A stretch of DNA of 64,000 nucleotides from Erinaceus europaeus (Eukaryota; Chordata; Mammalia; Eulipotyphla; Erinaceidae), in the NCBI RefSeq assembly GCF_950295315.1, contig NC_080181.1, positions 38,655,375-38,719,374 on the forward strand, in the 5' to 3' direction. Numbering within the stretch: position 1 is the first letter of the stretch; every line of letters begins with the position of its first letter. Positions 44,758 to 55,875 of the stretch are shown piece after piece. The translations under genes and the position numbers were made by a program. Below the pieces are notes generated by a model that worked only from the letters and a program-made list of their open reading frames with translations, did not search any database and was not told where the DNA came from.

Positions 44758-45147
44758 TGGTGGTGACCAAGAATTAGCAAGTTGAAAGTCAACTCCAACC
44801 ATGGATTTTGATCCCACTTTCTGCACTTGCACATTCACTGAAGTGCTAACTGAATTGACAATTCAGAGTTTCACCTTAATAAACTGGTGAAGAACTTTCT
44901 GTTTTAAACCTTCTGAGGCTACTTAAAGAAAGTACTCTAAAGTTAACAGTAGCTTCATCTTCCCATTTAAAATACAAGTTGAGGTGGAGTAAGCTCTCTG
45001 AATTCATATAATGATGCCTGGACATTTCCCTTCCTATGTAATTGTACTTGGAGACTAGGTTTCTGTGAGAGAATTTGGGTTTGAGAAGGTCATGAGGGTG
45101 GATACCCTCATGATAGGATTCAAAGTCTTATAAGAAAAAATATTGGG

Positions 45148-45432
45148 GGATTTGGGCGGTAGCACAGCTGGTTAAGCACAAGTGACACAAAGCACAAAGA
45201 CTGGCTTAAGGATCTGGGTTCAAACCCCTGGCTCCCCACCTGCAGGGGAGTCGCTTAACAAGCAGTGAAACAGGTCTGCAGATGTCTTTCTCTCCCCCTT
45301 TCTGTCTTACCCTCCTCTGTCCATTTCTCTCTGTCCTATCCAACAATGGTGCCATCAGTAACAACAATAATAACTACAACAATAAAACAACAAGAGCAAC
45401 AAAAGGGAATAAACAAATATTTTTTAAAAAGA
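45148..45432 (+). mobile_element. tRNA-derived SINE with 16-bp target-site duplication
   Basis: 'gggcggtagcacagctggtt' and 'gggttcaaacccctggctcc'. It is flanked by aagaaaaaatattggg (45132-45147) and aagaaaaaatactggg (45433-45448). Confidence 0.95.
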
Positions 45433-45448
45433 AAGAAAAAATACTGGG

Positions 45449-45670
45449 GTGGGGGCCAGGCAGTGGAGCACTGGGTTTAAGCACACATAGTATGAAATGT
45501 AGGGACTCACACATGGATTCTCTTTGAGCCCACAACTCTTTAATTATAGGGGGGTTGTTTCACAATCAGTGAAAGAGGTCTGGAAGTGCCTACCTTTCTT
45601 TCTTCCTCTCTATCTTCCCCCTTCTCTCTCAATTTCTCTCTCTCCTATCAAAATAAATAAATAAATAAAA
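45449..45670 (+). mobile_element. tRNA-derived SINE, diverged
   Basis: 'ggggccaggcagtggagcac', 'ctctttgagcccacaactct' and the tail (AAAT)n. It inserted right beside the preceding SINE. Confidence 0.85.
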
Positions 45671-45689
45671 TGGTCCTGGAATAGGATAA

Positions 45690-45812
45690 CAGAGGATTTA
45701 GTGGGGGTTGTATTGTTATGAGGAAAACTAAGAAATGTTATGCATGTACAAACTATTGTATTTACTGTTAAATGTAAATCATTAGTCCTCCAATAAAGAA
45801 ATTTTAAAAAGT
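45690..45812 (+). mobile_element. L1-like 3' end of a second subfamily
   Basis: 'gaaatgttatgcatgtacaa', 'actattgtatttactgttaa' and 'ccaataaagaaattttaaaa'. It matches 38395-38630. Confidence 0.6.
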
Positions 45813-46124
45813 ATGATGCAAACCAGACTTCCCTGGACAGACAACCCCACCAATGTGTCTTGAAGCCCCGCTTCTGCAGAGCCCACCTCTCTAGGGAAAG
45901 AGAGAGGCAGGCTAGGACTGTGGATCAACCTGTCAACGCCCATCAGCAGGGAAGCAATTACAGAAGCCATCTTCTGCACCCCACAATGACCTTGGGTCCA
46001 TACTCCCAGAGGGATAAAGAATAGGAAAGCTATCAGTGGAGGGGATGGGATACAGAGTTCTGGTGGTGGGAACTGTGTAGAGTTGTACCTCTCTTATCAA
46101 AATAAAATAAAATAAAATAAAAAA
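45813..46124 (+). mobile_element. 5'-truncated L1 3' end
   Basis: 'ccagacttccctggacagac', 'gccatcttctgcacccca', 'ttctggtggtgggaactgtg' and an (AAAAT)n tail. Confidence 0.92.
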
Positions 46125-46200
46125 CCACAGGAGCAATGCATTTCATAATGCTTGCACCAAGCCCCTGTGATAACCCTGGAGGCAAAAAAAAAAAAAAAAA
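46125..46200 (+). mobile_element. 3' end of a long-form SINE
   Basis: Only the 3' domain 'gcaccaagcccctgtgataa' plus 'ccctggagg' and an A tail of 17 remain. Confidence 0.7.
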
Positions 46201-46639
46201 GTTACAGAAAAGTGCTACCACCCACTCATCATATAAGGCCACAGAAAGGTGACCATCTTCAAGTTTAGAGGACTCTTCAGCAGAAACCAAATGGTTGCCA
46301 GCATGATCTTGGACTTTGAGCCTTCAGAATTGTGAGAAAGTAAGCTTCATAGGTTTAAGCAACTCAGTTAAAGATGTTATATTCTGACACCCTGAACTGA
46401 CAGAGATGCCCATCTATAGCTAGATACTCTTTACCATGGATGGGGATATTTCTGCTAATACAGGAAATGAAGTTTCTAAATCACTCTATCCATGTCTTCC
46501 ATACCTCTGAGACAATCATATTGCTTCTCTCCTTGAAGAATGGGTCAAAATATGGAGTACTTCCTTCCTGATCACATAATTTTTAAATATAAATATAAAC
46601 ATAATAAATAATAACATAATAAATATAAACATAAATACA
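46201..46639. other. Unique intron sequence
   Basis: A short ATAAACATAATAAATA-like tandem tract lies at about 46586-46640. No exon recognised. Confidence 0.5.
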
Positions 46640-46927
46640 ATTTTTAAATTATATTTATTTCCCCTATTGTTGCCCTTGTTGTTTTTTATTGTTATTGTAG
46701 TTATTGTTGTTGTTACTGATGTCGTCATTGTTAGATAGGACAGAGAAATGTAGAGAAGAGGGAAAGACAGAGAGGGGGAGTGAAAGACAGACACCTGCAG
46801 ACCTGCTTCACCACCTGTGAAGCAACTCCCCTGCAGGTGGGAAGCAAGGGGCTCCAACCTGAATCCTTGTGCCAGTCGTCGCACTTAGCGCCATGTGCTT
46901 AACCCATTGGGCTATCACCCAACTCCC
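46640..46927 (-). mobile_element. tRNA-derived SINE, minus strand
   Basis: 'attgttagataggacagaga', 'ctgcttcaccacctgtgaag' and 'gggctatcacccaactcc'. Confidence 0.92.
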
Positions 46928-47589
46928 ACCCCTGGTTTTTCTAACACTGAAGTTGTCATGCTGTTCTTAGGTAAATAAGACCATCAGGAAGAGCAGTAGG
47001 ATACAGGGATCCTTCTGTGAAGATCATAGTAGACTATGGAGGAGGGGCAGCCTTGGACTATAAGGTGAAACATCTGTAACATGTGACATTATATTGTTTA
47101 GAGTTGCACCTGTTGCCTTTTGTGACATTATGAAAAATTTCAGTACCTCTTGTATGACCTCCAGAACTTTACTCACTAGATTTTTTTGTTTCTCCTTCTT
47201 CAAGAGTACTTATCCTTATCACTGTACTCACTGTATTCTTTCTCGACAGCTTGAAGCTAAGTGTTAGCTAACATAAAGTGTCCACTTTAGCAAAGCATCC
47301 TTGTGCTGGAAAAAAAAAAGGGTTCTTCAACATGAAAAAAGAGACTCGTTCATCCAGACTTTTAAGATATGAAGGGAATAAGCATGAAGAGGGGAACAGG
47401 CAAAATATAGCAGAGATACTGGAAGAATATATCTTATTATTTCTCCTCTTGATGCTTTACAAAGCTATCTGGTAAATGTACTGGTAAATGTGTACTAGCA
47501 TGACCAAACTAACTTCTAAACTGCTGAAATTCTTCCACATTAGTGTATAAGTTATTACTCCTAGAATAACTACCCCATTAACTCTCACT
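46928..47589. other. Unique intron sequence
   Basis: No repeat family or exon recognised. Confidence 0.5.
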
Positions 47590-47735
47590 GTCCTTGTGGT
47601 CTGAGAAGTGGCACAGTAGATAAAGCATTGAAACCTCAAGTATGAGGCACACAATTTTAAACATCACATGTGCCAGAATGACATTCTGGTATTCTTTCTC
47701 CCTCCCTCCTTCTCCTCATAAATAAATAAATATAA
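47590..47735 (+). mobile_element. Short tRNA-like SINE
   Basis: 'tctgagaagtggcacagtag', 'gaaacctcaagtatgaggca', 'tgtgccagaatgacattctg' and an (AAAT)n tail. Confidence 0.8.
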
Positions 47736-47742
47736 GAAAAGT

Positions 47743-47950
47743 ATAGGACTACATAATAAAATTACTGCAATCATTCAAATGCAGTTTATGAAAAGTAAAC
47801 TGTTCTACAGAAAATTTCAGTCTCAAGGGAAAAATAAATAGAAGAAATAATAGGACTACATAGTAAAATTACTGCAATCATTCAAATACAGGTTATGAAA
47901 AAAAACTGTTCTACCGAACATTTCAGTCACCAAGGAATAATAAATAGAAG
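47743..47950 (+). repeat. Two-copy tandem duplication, period 107 bp
   Basis: 'ataggactacat' to 'aaatagaag' occurs at 47743-47844 and again at 47850-47950, with about ten differences plus short indels. No recognised transposon matches the unit. Confidence 0.93.
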
Positions 47951-48094
47951 GGTACTAACCATTCCAGGAGATGAAATATGGAAGGGAACAGACATCATAA
48001 TCAAGGAAATAGTAGCTGAGAGATGTGCAAATCATAGAAATACTAGATATTTAAGAATCAGATAGAACACTCAAAATCCTTAACTCTAAATAGC

Positions 48095-48340
48095 TGATGA
48101 CAAGACACACCATTGTAAAATTATTGAAAGTTAAGGTGAAAGAAATATAACATGTTTGGAAAAAAAGAAGAAAGGAACATTATTATGAGGGTGACTTTAT
48201 CATATTCTTATCTGAATTCTCAGCAGACACTATTATCAGGCTAGGAGAATAAAGTGATATATTTAACTTGCTAAAAGATAAGAATAAGCATCAAAGAAAA
48301 CTTTACCCTCTATGTTATCAGAGTGGAAATAAATTAATAG
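48095..48340 (+). mobile_element. Old L1 ORF1 C-terminal fragment
   Basis: It follows the ORF1 order: 'acacaccattgtaaaattat', 'gaaagttaaggtgaaag', 'atctgaattctcagcagaca' and 'ctatgttatcagagtgg'. It has many indels and no open frame. Confidence 0.6.
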
Positions 48341-48441
48341 AAACCAAAAGGACTGATGCAACCAAGAGCTGGTGCTTTGCCTGAATAAGTACTATTCTGC
48401 TCATACTCTTCAAAAACCTTAGAATATACACCAAGTACATT

Positions 48442-49007
48442 TATATATGAGAAGCATTGACAAACCATAGGATAAGAAGGGCACAACTCAACACCAATTC
48501 CCACCACCAGACCTCCATATCCCATTCCCTCCCCTGACAGCTTCCCTATTCTTTATCCCTCTGGGAGTATGGACCCACGGTCATCGTGGGATGCAGAAGG
48601 TGGAAGGTCTGGTTTCTGTAATTGCTTCCCCGCTGAACATGAGCGTTGACAGATTGATCTATACTCCCAGCCTCTCTTTCCCTATTAGGGTGGAGCTCTG
48701 GGGAAGCAGAAGATCTTCACATGCCATACATCAGACAAGAGATTAATAACCAAAATATACAAAGAGCTCAGCAAACTTAGCAACAAAAAAGCAAATGACC
48801 CCATCCAAAAATGGGCAGAAGATATGAACAGAACATTCACTACTGAAGAGATCCAAAAAGCTAAAAAACACATGAAAAATTGCTCCAGGTCTCTGACTGT
48901 CAGAGAAATGTAAATAAAGACAACACTGAGATACTACCTCACCCCTGTGAGAATGGCATACATCCAAAAGGACAGCAGCAACAAATGCTAGAGAGACTGT
49001 CAGGACT
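48442..49007 (-). mobile_element. 5'-inverted (twin-primed) L1 insertion
   Basis: On the minus strand, 49007-48713 is antisense ORF2 sequence (equivalent to about 18620-18905 of copy 1). It joins sense L1 3' UTR at 48712-48442 (equivalent to about 20390-20660). Target duplications aagtacatt lie at 48433-48441 and 49008-49016. This is the structure expected when a second primer copies the L1 RNA during integration. About 1.5 kb of the source is skipped at the junction, and no clear A tail remains. Confidence 0.9.
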
Positions 49008-49075
49008 AAGTACATTCTAAGTGGCCAATGACAGTATAATTTCCAAGTTAGAAAGGACATTAAAAAACATTGCAA

Positions 49076-49280
49076 ACTAGGATGGTGGTGCTCCTAGTTG
49101 AGCACACACATTACAGTGCATAAGGACTCAGGTTCAAGCTCCTGGCCCCCACCTACGGGGGGGACACTTCACAAGTGGTGAAGCAGGGCTACAAGTATCT
49201 ATCTCCCTCTGCCTTCCTCTTGATTTCTGGCTATCTCTAACCAACACATAAATAAAGATAAGAAAATATTTTAATAGAAA
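49076..49280 (+). mobile_element. tRNA-derived SINE, short form
   Basis: 'actaggatggtggtgctcct', 'caggttcaagctcctggccc' and 'gtggtgaagcagggctacaa', with tail 'aataaagataag'. Confidence 0.9.
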
Positions 49281-50379
49281 AGAAAATTGTAAACTATAGA
49301 CTCATATCCCCATAAATGTTGATGTAAAATCCTTACTCTTAGACTCTGTCAAAACCCTGAAGGCCATTAAAGGGAAGGGGAAAGGGGACTGGAGGAGACT
49401 GCTTGTTAGAGAGATCTCTTTAATGTAATGGTACTAAAGCATTGCTAGTGGGTACGATGAATTTTATAAACATACCTATAATGGTGAAACTGAGCTCTTT
49501 AAATCTTATGAAGAAAAAAGTCTTAGACAAAACAACTTAAAATGATAAAATTAGGCATTTTTGCACTTATTAAGATAATCAACTTTCATCTACTATTATG
49601 TTAATGTCTGTCATTGATTTTTCAAAAGACTGTATCTTCCTGCAATAAATCCTTTATTCATGCCTTTCATGTGCTGGGGGGAAAAAAGAGATTACTCACA
49701 GTGGAAATAAATGAAAGTAAACCTTATTTAAAACATAGCTGGGAGGGTCAGAAAAAGGAGTCTATTTTTGGCATCACTCATTGTTTACAAGACTGCACTG
49801 GAAATACATCTTTATACACTTGGAAAGGAAGAAAAAAGATTTCCTTTCGAATCAGTCGATGGGAATCTGTCTCAGCCCTGAACTCTTGCTTTCTACCAAT
49901 GAAATTTCACTGAAGCAGCCTTATGCAGTCATCTGTAAAAGACTGCATAAGGCTGCTTCAGTGAAAATCAATTTTTGTCTTTGTCTACTTGTGTTTGCCT
50001 ATATATCTTCCACTTCTTGCAAATCCAAATAAGCTCTCTTAAAAATTTAAAATCCAGTTATTTTAGTTTTTACTATTGGCCTTTTTACAAAGACAAAATT
50101 TAGCAATCATTAAGGAATAGTTTGACAAATAACTTCCCCACATGACTTATTTCGCCCCTTGTAAACAAACACACATTAGAAATTGAGACAGAAGCACTTA
50201 ATAGATGGCCAGATAATTTTGCTTCTAGATATTAAGAGAATTAGAAAAGCATGTGCAAAGACTTGCAAAAGCATGTTCACACTGTCCTTAATTCTCATAG
50301 CTCCACACTGGGAACAATCCAGTTTTCCAACAAGGTAATGGATAAAAAAGCTGTAATTTACTAGAAAACATCAATCTAG
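49281..50379. other. Unique intron sequence containing the 26-bp hairpin
   Basis: No SINE, L1 or exon recognised apart from the inverted repeat listed separately. Confidence 0.5.
49905..49966. repeat. Perfect 26-bp inverted repeat with 10-nt spacer (hairpin)
   Basis: The arm 49905-49930 (tttcactgaagc ... atgcagtc) is exactly complementary to 49941-49966 (gactgcat ... cttcagtgaaa), with loop atctgtaaaa. The 62-nt unit would fold into an uninterrupted stem as RNA from either strand. It is not part of any repeat family I recognise, and pairing stops abruptly at the arm ends. Function is unknown. Confidence 0.96.
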
Positions 50380-50504
50380 GAAAGATAGCATAGTAGCTAT
50401 GCAACATAATTTTATGCCTGAGACTCCAATGTCTTAGGTTCAATCATTAGGAACACCACTATAAACCAGAGCTAAGCAGTGATCATCTGCTGGTGGTGGG
50501 AAAA

Positions 50505-50506
<2 letters not shown>
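50380..50506 (+). mobile_element. Short tRNA-like SINE
   Basis: 'aagatagcatagtagctatg', 'ttttatgcctgagactcc' and 'aaaccagagctaagcagtga'. Confidence 0.82.

Positions 50507-50547
<41 letters not shown>
50507..50547. repeat. (AT)n microsatellite
   Basis: A pure AT run at the tail of the preceding SINE. Confidence 0.96.
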
Positions 50548-50551
<4 letters not shown>

Positions 50552-50581
50552 AATTTTTTAAAAGTTTAAGTGAATAGACAA

Positions 50582-50885
50582 GGGGCTGGGTAATGTTACA
50601 CCAGGTTGAGTATATACATTACAGTGTTGCAGAGAAGAAGCTTCACAAGTCAGTCCCCCCCCCCTATGTATGTATGTATATGTATATCAACATCCAGGTT
50701 TGACTACCCAGCCAACACATGGGAAAACCATGCAAAGAGGAGATTTCACCAGTAATGGAGTAGTGCTGTGGAGCTCTCCTCTTTCTTTCTTCGTTGTCTA
50801 TCTCTAACCTTCTATAAAAAAAGTAATAAAATAAAAAAGTCAGCCAGGGGTGGAATTGTGTAGACATGAAGACCCAGCAATTTCC
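50582..50885 (+). mobile_element. Rearranged tRNA-derived SINE
   Basis: 'aggggctgggtaatgttaca' (head) and 'gaagaagcttcacaagtcag' (body) are followed by a GTAT-rich tract. Further body-like sequence follows ('gatttcaccagtaatggagt', 'agtgctgtggagctctcc') with a 3'-like end near 'gaagacccagcaat'. It may be two overlapping copies. Confidence 0.55.
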
Positions 50886-51569
50886 TAGTGAAGAAGCCAA
50901 ATGAAAGTATTAAACTGAGTTTAATAAGTCAAGTTCTTCAAAATTCTAGGACAGATGTTGAATCATGTATGTGTGCCAATTGCTGAGTCATCTCCCAGCA
51001 CCTTCCTTCTTTCCTTCTTTATTTCCTTAGTTCCTTCTTTCCCTAAAAAAAAACCCATTGTTTCTTGATAAAGAAGATGACCAGTGATCTCTTCATGCAC
51101 AAATGATAAAGAACAAAACCTAAAAGATTCCATTCAGAATATAATATTTTAAATGTGCTTGCATCAAATTAATGAATGTTATTTATAAAAAATAAAGAAA
51201 GAATACCATTGACAATTGAACAGAGGGGAAATAGAGTACAAACATCCTGTAGTTCACATATGTGGGTAGGAATCTCACTTCTGTGCAGGTACCAACTGTA
51301 GTCAACCCTATCTCCCCTTACTATGGGACCTACTGGTCTACCCTTGTTAACTGCTTTGTTTTTCTGTCACTAGCACTCCTGTTGTACATTGTGTGATTGT
51401 TGTTCCCCAGGGCACAGCTTTTACCTAGTTCTATGGAGTTGCATTGCAGGGAAATAATTCTGAGGCATATGAATGGTGCTGGGTCCCAGAGTTTTCCTGC
51501 AGAATTGGAAAGGAGGGGGAGGTTCTGGAATTATACAACTTTAATTTACTGCATTCATCCATTCCCAGG

Positions 51570-51860
51570 TATGTTCCTCCACTAGTGCTTTTTTTCACTT
51601 CCCAAATTACTAGAATGATGAATTGTTTAGCAACAGGGTACGTTCTGAGAAATCTATTGCTAGGTGATTTGGCCATTGTGGAGACAGCACTGTATACAAA
51701 TGGTACACCTGACTGCACACCCAGTGTGGAGTATAGCTTACAGGGACCACTGTCACATATGCAGCCTGTCAGCTCAGTTTTTGCCCAACAACACATGAAT
51801 GTAACTGCACTGGTCTCAGAATTTCCTGAGACAAAAATAAGTCAAGTCATCATTCATACC
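51570..51860 (+). repeat. Possible ancient mammalian repeat
   Basis: 'gtacgttctgagaaatctat' and 'tgctaggtgatttggccatt' resemble a widespread old mammalian interspersed repeat; I cannot name the family with certainty. A 150-codon open frame (51444-51896) spans this segment and is probably fortuitous. Confidence 0.4.
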
Positions 51861-51885
51861 AAATTTATAAACTCAGTGTCAGAAC

Positions 51886-52765
51886 AGCGATGGTAGGGAC
51901 TGGCCCACTCTCTGAAGGGAGGCTACGTAATGTACTCTGCCACTCCAGAAAGACTGGTCCTGAAATGAGTGAAGCCTAGAATGTTCCCAGATGTGGCCTG
52001 TGACTGTGAGCTCAGGCTGATAGGTATCAAGAGGTTATACAGGATCTTGAACTAAAAATGAATAGACATGGTCGCTACGTCAGATTGATAGGGTTTATAC
52101 TTAATAGTATTTACATATTTTCCTCATATTTGAAAGTTACTCTCTTTCCTAATCCAGCTCTCTAGTCCTATTCCCAAATGATACCATCTTCCCAACAGTA
52201 CTTACACCTGCATATTAGCTGTGAAGCTCAGACAAAAAATCAGTAAAGTCATGGGCACCTTGGAATATGCCTAAAATAGACTTCCTAGCTCCTTCCACGG
52301 AGACTCCAAATCTCATCTGCTTTATTCCTACTTTTTGGTTCCTTATTATCAAACAATTTGTTCTTCTTTGTATCTTAATGCTATCAGCCACTAAGTTGTA
52401 TATGCTACCCTAACACCAACCTGACTTCCCTTGGCAGATGGCCTCAACAAGTCTTGAAACCTCACCTCACCAGAGCCCTGCCCCTCTAAGGGGAGATAGA
52501 AACAGGGTGAGGGTATGGACTAACTTGTCAATGCCCATGTCCAGCAGAGAAATAATTAAAGAAGCCAGACCTCCCACCTTGTGCACCCCATAAATATCTT
52601 TGGTCCATATTCCAAGAGGGATAAAGAATAGGGCAACTTTCAATGGAGGGGATAAGATATGGAACTCTGGTGATGGGAATTGTATGTAATTGTAGTCCTC
52701 TTATCACATAATCTTGTTGATCATTATTAAATCACTAATAAAAATATTAAGAAATAGAAAAAATT
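51886..52765 (+). mobile_element. Long, diverged L1 3' UTR fragment
   Basis: It is collinear with the 3' UTR of L1 copy 2 (about 33650-34545): 'ctctgaagggaggctacgta', 'ctctctagtcctattccc', 'tagctccttccacggagac', 'ccaacctgacttcccttggc' and 'aactctggtgatgggaattg'. Confidence 0.82.
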
Positions 52766-53109
52766 GGTTTTAATTTTTTATGCAGCATAGTCAGATTAGT
52801 TGACACAGTTTTCTGAACTTATAACTAAAATTTCTGTGATGATGGCTAAAAAATTCTTGATTCTTACTTCATTTTTTTTGATAGCAGCTAAATGAAAATA
52901 TCTTAGTACAGGCACATTTTGTCTTTACTCTTATGTTTTCAGGGGAAATATGAAATAAAGTCAAACAAAACCAGGAACAATACCACCTAACATATAAGAA
53001 GTTACCAGAGGTAGCAATGCTTCAGAGCTAAAATCTAATGGGATCTAAGTAGTTTTGTGTATCCAAAAGCTATTCTTAAGGACTTTCTGCTGAAAATATT
53101 TTGCATTAT

Positions 53110-53470
53110 TTTGTTTCTGAGTAACTTAAATAATAGAAATTAGTATACCATCTCACTCTCTGGGGCTGGAAGTCCAAGATTAAAGAGTCAACAGAATTAT
53201 TTCTTTCTATGCTGCCTCAACTGATAGTCATTTACTACTCTTTTAGTCCTCTCATGCTGCCCCCTACATAAATGTCTGTATACTAAGTTTGCCTTCTTAT
53301 ATGATGCCAGTTATGTTGGATAGGGCCCAGCATATGACCTCATTTTTGCCTTTATCACCTTTACAGTAAGAACCTGTCTGTAAATGCAGTTACTTTCTGA
53401 GATGCTAGGGATGACTGCTTCAACATATAAATCAGGAGGTGAGATAAAGTTCAGCCTATGACTGTTTCAT
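53110..53470 (+). mobile_element. Ancient MLT1/MaLR-like or similar mammalian repeat
   Basis: 'tctggggctggaagtccaag', 'gttggatagggcccagcata', 'tgacctcatttttgccttta' and 'ttctgagatgctagggatg' follow, in order, a familiar old mammalian LTR-derived repeat. The family name is from memory. Confidence 0.5.
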
Positions 53471-53744
53471 CCTGGGACTTTCCAGTTATGGCAGCTCAAA
53501 GGTGGTCTACTCTGGCAGCATATAGAGCAGTCTCACAAAGAGAAATGTTCTTCATGCCTTTGATGTTTGACAGCTCCTATTTGCTTTGATGAGTTGAACC
53601 CTCTGACCTCATGCAGTTTGCTACTTAAAAAATGTATTTATTGAATATTCCCCTCTAGTTCCCTATCTGAGATATAAAAAATGCTATCAGGATATTCAGC
53701 CTCCCAGTTCAACTTTCCTATGTAATGGGAACCTGTGGTAGAAC

Positions 53745-53881
53745 AACAGGGTTGAGTGGAGGCTCACCTAGTTGAGTTCAGTGCACTTATTACAATGTGT
53801 AAGAATCTGGGTTTGAGCCCACCAGACCTGCAGGGGGAAAGTGGCGAAGCAGTGTCACTGGTATCTATTTCTCTCCTTCTT
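53745..53881 (+). mobile_element. Short-form SINE, 5' part (split by an LTR)
   Basis: 'gttgagtggaggctcaccta', 'tttgagcccaccagacctgc' and 'ggtatctatttctctccttc'. It continues at 54375 after the LTR. Confidence 0.85.
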
Positions 53882-54374
53882 TGCTGGGCTAGCTTTGACA
53901 GAGAGACGAGGAACTCGTGGCGGTGTGGTAATACAATTCTTTATTGATGTGGATGTCCCAGAGTCGGATGTGAGCACAGTGGGTTTAGGCCACATGGAGC
54001 TAGCAAAATGGCCACCTCCCACTATTCATGCCAGCTCTTCTCCAGGTCTTCTCCATGTCAAGACACAGACGAGAAAAAGAAAGGTAAAACCAGGAACAGC
54101 AGCGGGTTTTATAGGGTAAAAACAGAAGTGGTAAGTTGGGATGGAATTAGCTAGGATGGAGAAAAGAAAAAGGCATTCTGGGAACTTCCTTAGTTGCAGT
54201 TGCTGTAGTTTTTGCTGGCAGGAACAGGCAATACCCTGAGGGGATAATGTGGTGGCAGAGGAGTCATTTTTAAAACAAGGCAGAAGATTGATATGTAAAT
54301 AATAATACTTGCATGGAAATATGGTGGTTTGTGGGTCCTGCCTAACTCAACCACATCTGCACAATTTCCCAACA
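53882..54374 (-). mobile_element. Solo LTR (family X) inserted into a SINE
   Basis: 493 bp on the minus strand, beginning TGTTGGGAAATTGTGCAG and ending CCCAGCA. It has a TATA box (tataaaa complement at 54107-54113) and a polyadenylation signal complement at 53940-53945. The flanks cttctt (53876-53881) and cttctc (54375-54380) are a 6-bp duplication with one mismatch. It is homologous to 3740-4218 but well diverged from it. No internal retroviral sequence remains. Confidence 0.9.
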
Positions 54375-54455
54375 CTTCTCCATTATCCTCTTCTCTCTTG
54401 ATTTCTGGCTATCTCGATCCAACAAATAAGTAAAGATTAAAAAATTAAAGAAAAA
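54375..54455 (+). mobile_element. Short-form SINE, 3' part (split by an LTR)
   Basis: 'ctcttgatttctggctatct' and 'ccaacaaataagtaaagat', completing the SINE begun at 53745. Confidence 0.85.
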
Positions 54456-54974
54456 TGTGTCTGGAGGTCCTCACAAGTGGGTGAAAGGTAGGATTCACTT
54501 CTAAATACATGGAGGAGTGGACCCAAGTGACTTCCCAAGGGCATTTTGTGTAAGACAACTGTTGGTGTGATCCTTCCAGGGTATCTAAGTATGAGCATAG
54601 TGGTGTAACTAGGAACTTTGGTCATAAAACTTGTATTTTGTCCTTCTGTTTTATATAAGCTTCAAGAAGTGAGGATATTGTCTTAAGGCCACATAGCTGA
54701 TTGGTTAGGGAGCCTGGTCTTCCCAGGTCTCCCTGATGCTCTGATAATCCCTTGGATACCAACTGGATCAGTTGAGTTGTCTCTGGGATCATGAACACTT
54801 ATTAACTTCTTCCTGAATGGCTTGTGTTATCTTGGATTCTTTGGTGACAGGTCTTCACCAGAGACCACTTTGGTGAAACCTCCTGGGGTTTCCATCTTGA
54901 CTTAGAAGTCTAATGGGGAAGGAGAGCTTTTTAATCCATCACTTTTCCTGCCTTCCTGTGATACTTTAGAAGGT
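54456..54974. other. Unique intron sequence
   Basis: No repeat family or exon recognised. Confidence 0.5.
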
Positions 54975-55340
54975 CTTGCTACTATGACACCATCATGACT
55001 TCCCTGGGCAGACAATGTGTGAGGACAACCTCACTAATGTGTCCCTAAGTGTCACCTCCCCAGAGCCCTAAACCACTAGGGAAAGATAAGAAACAGACTG
55101 GGGGTATGGATCCACCTGCCAGTGTCCATGTCCAGTGGAGAAACAATTACAGAAGCAAGACCACCTTTTACTTCCAATCTTGGTTCACACTCCCAGAGAG
55201 ATGTAAAGAATAGGGAAGTTACCAATGGAGGGGATAAGACACAGTGTCTCTGGTAGTGGAACTGTACCCCTGTTATCGTATTAACCCCGTGTTAATCATT
55301 ATTAGATTACTAATAAAACATTAAAAATTTTAAAAAAGAA
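54975..55340 (+). mobile_element. Diverged L1 3' end
   Basis: 'catgacttccctgggcagac', 'ctcactaatgtgtccctaag', 'gggggtatggatccacctgc' and 'ttactaataaaacattaaaa'. It resembles the older copy at 51886-52765. Confidence 0.85.
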
Positions 55341-55764
55341 AACTTGTATGTTGATTTTCCTTGTATGTTGATTCGTCTTTCAAATGGTTTTTCTATAAGG
55401 AGAAACTAAGTCATGGCATACTTAATACCTGCTATAAAACTAGGCATGTTCACAGTATGTTCTAGAGTTCTTATGGTAACTCCTTTTTCAACCACCTATC
55501 AACTCTCTCCCTCATAGAAGTTCTGTGGATGGAACAATCAATTGGCTATGAGTCTCACTGTTTTAGTCAACTAGCTTTCCTAATATAATGCCAATTGTTA
55601 CTTCTCTTTTTAAAAAGTGTGGAAAATAAGCTGGCTAATGCAGTATACCAAACACACAATTTGATATTTAGAATTCTTTTGTTGGAATATGTTCTATTCA
55701 ATGATTTCCAAACCCAGTTATAAATTTTTTAATGCTTTTGAATAGTAAAATAAAATTGTAGCTG
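55341..55764. other. Unique AT-rich intron sequence
   Basis: No repeat family or exon recognised. Confidence 0.5.
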
Positions 55765-55875
55765 GGGCCATAAAATAGATTACTTGGTAGACTGTAGGAT
55801 TACTAATCATGATGTCCTGGACTTGAGCCTTAGCACTACATATGAGTATCATAGAACAAAGGGAAATATATATAT
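55765..55875 (+). mobile_element. Diverged short tRNA-like SINE
   Basis: 'gatgtcctggacttgagcct' and 'tagcactacatatgagtatc', with a weak A-box-like start. Confidence 0.45.

Noticed and set aside
51444..51896. 150-codon open frame, the longest not obviously in a hedgehog repeat
   Set aside because: It overlaps a segment resembling an ancient interspersed repeat, has an overlapping open frame on the other strand, shows no splice sites or domain I recognise, and runs into an L1 3' UTR.
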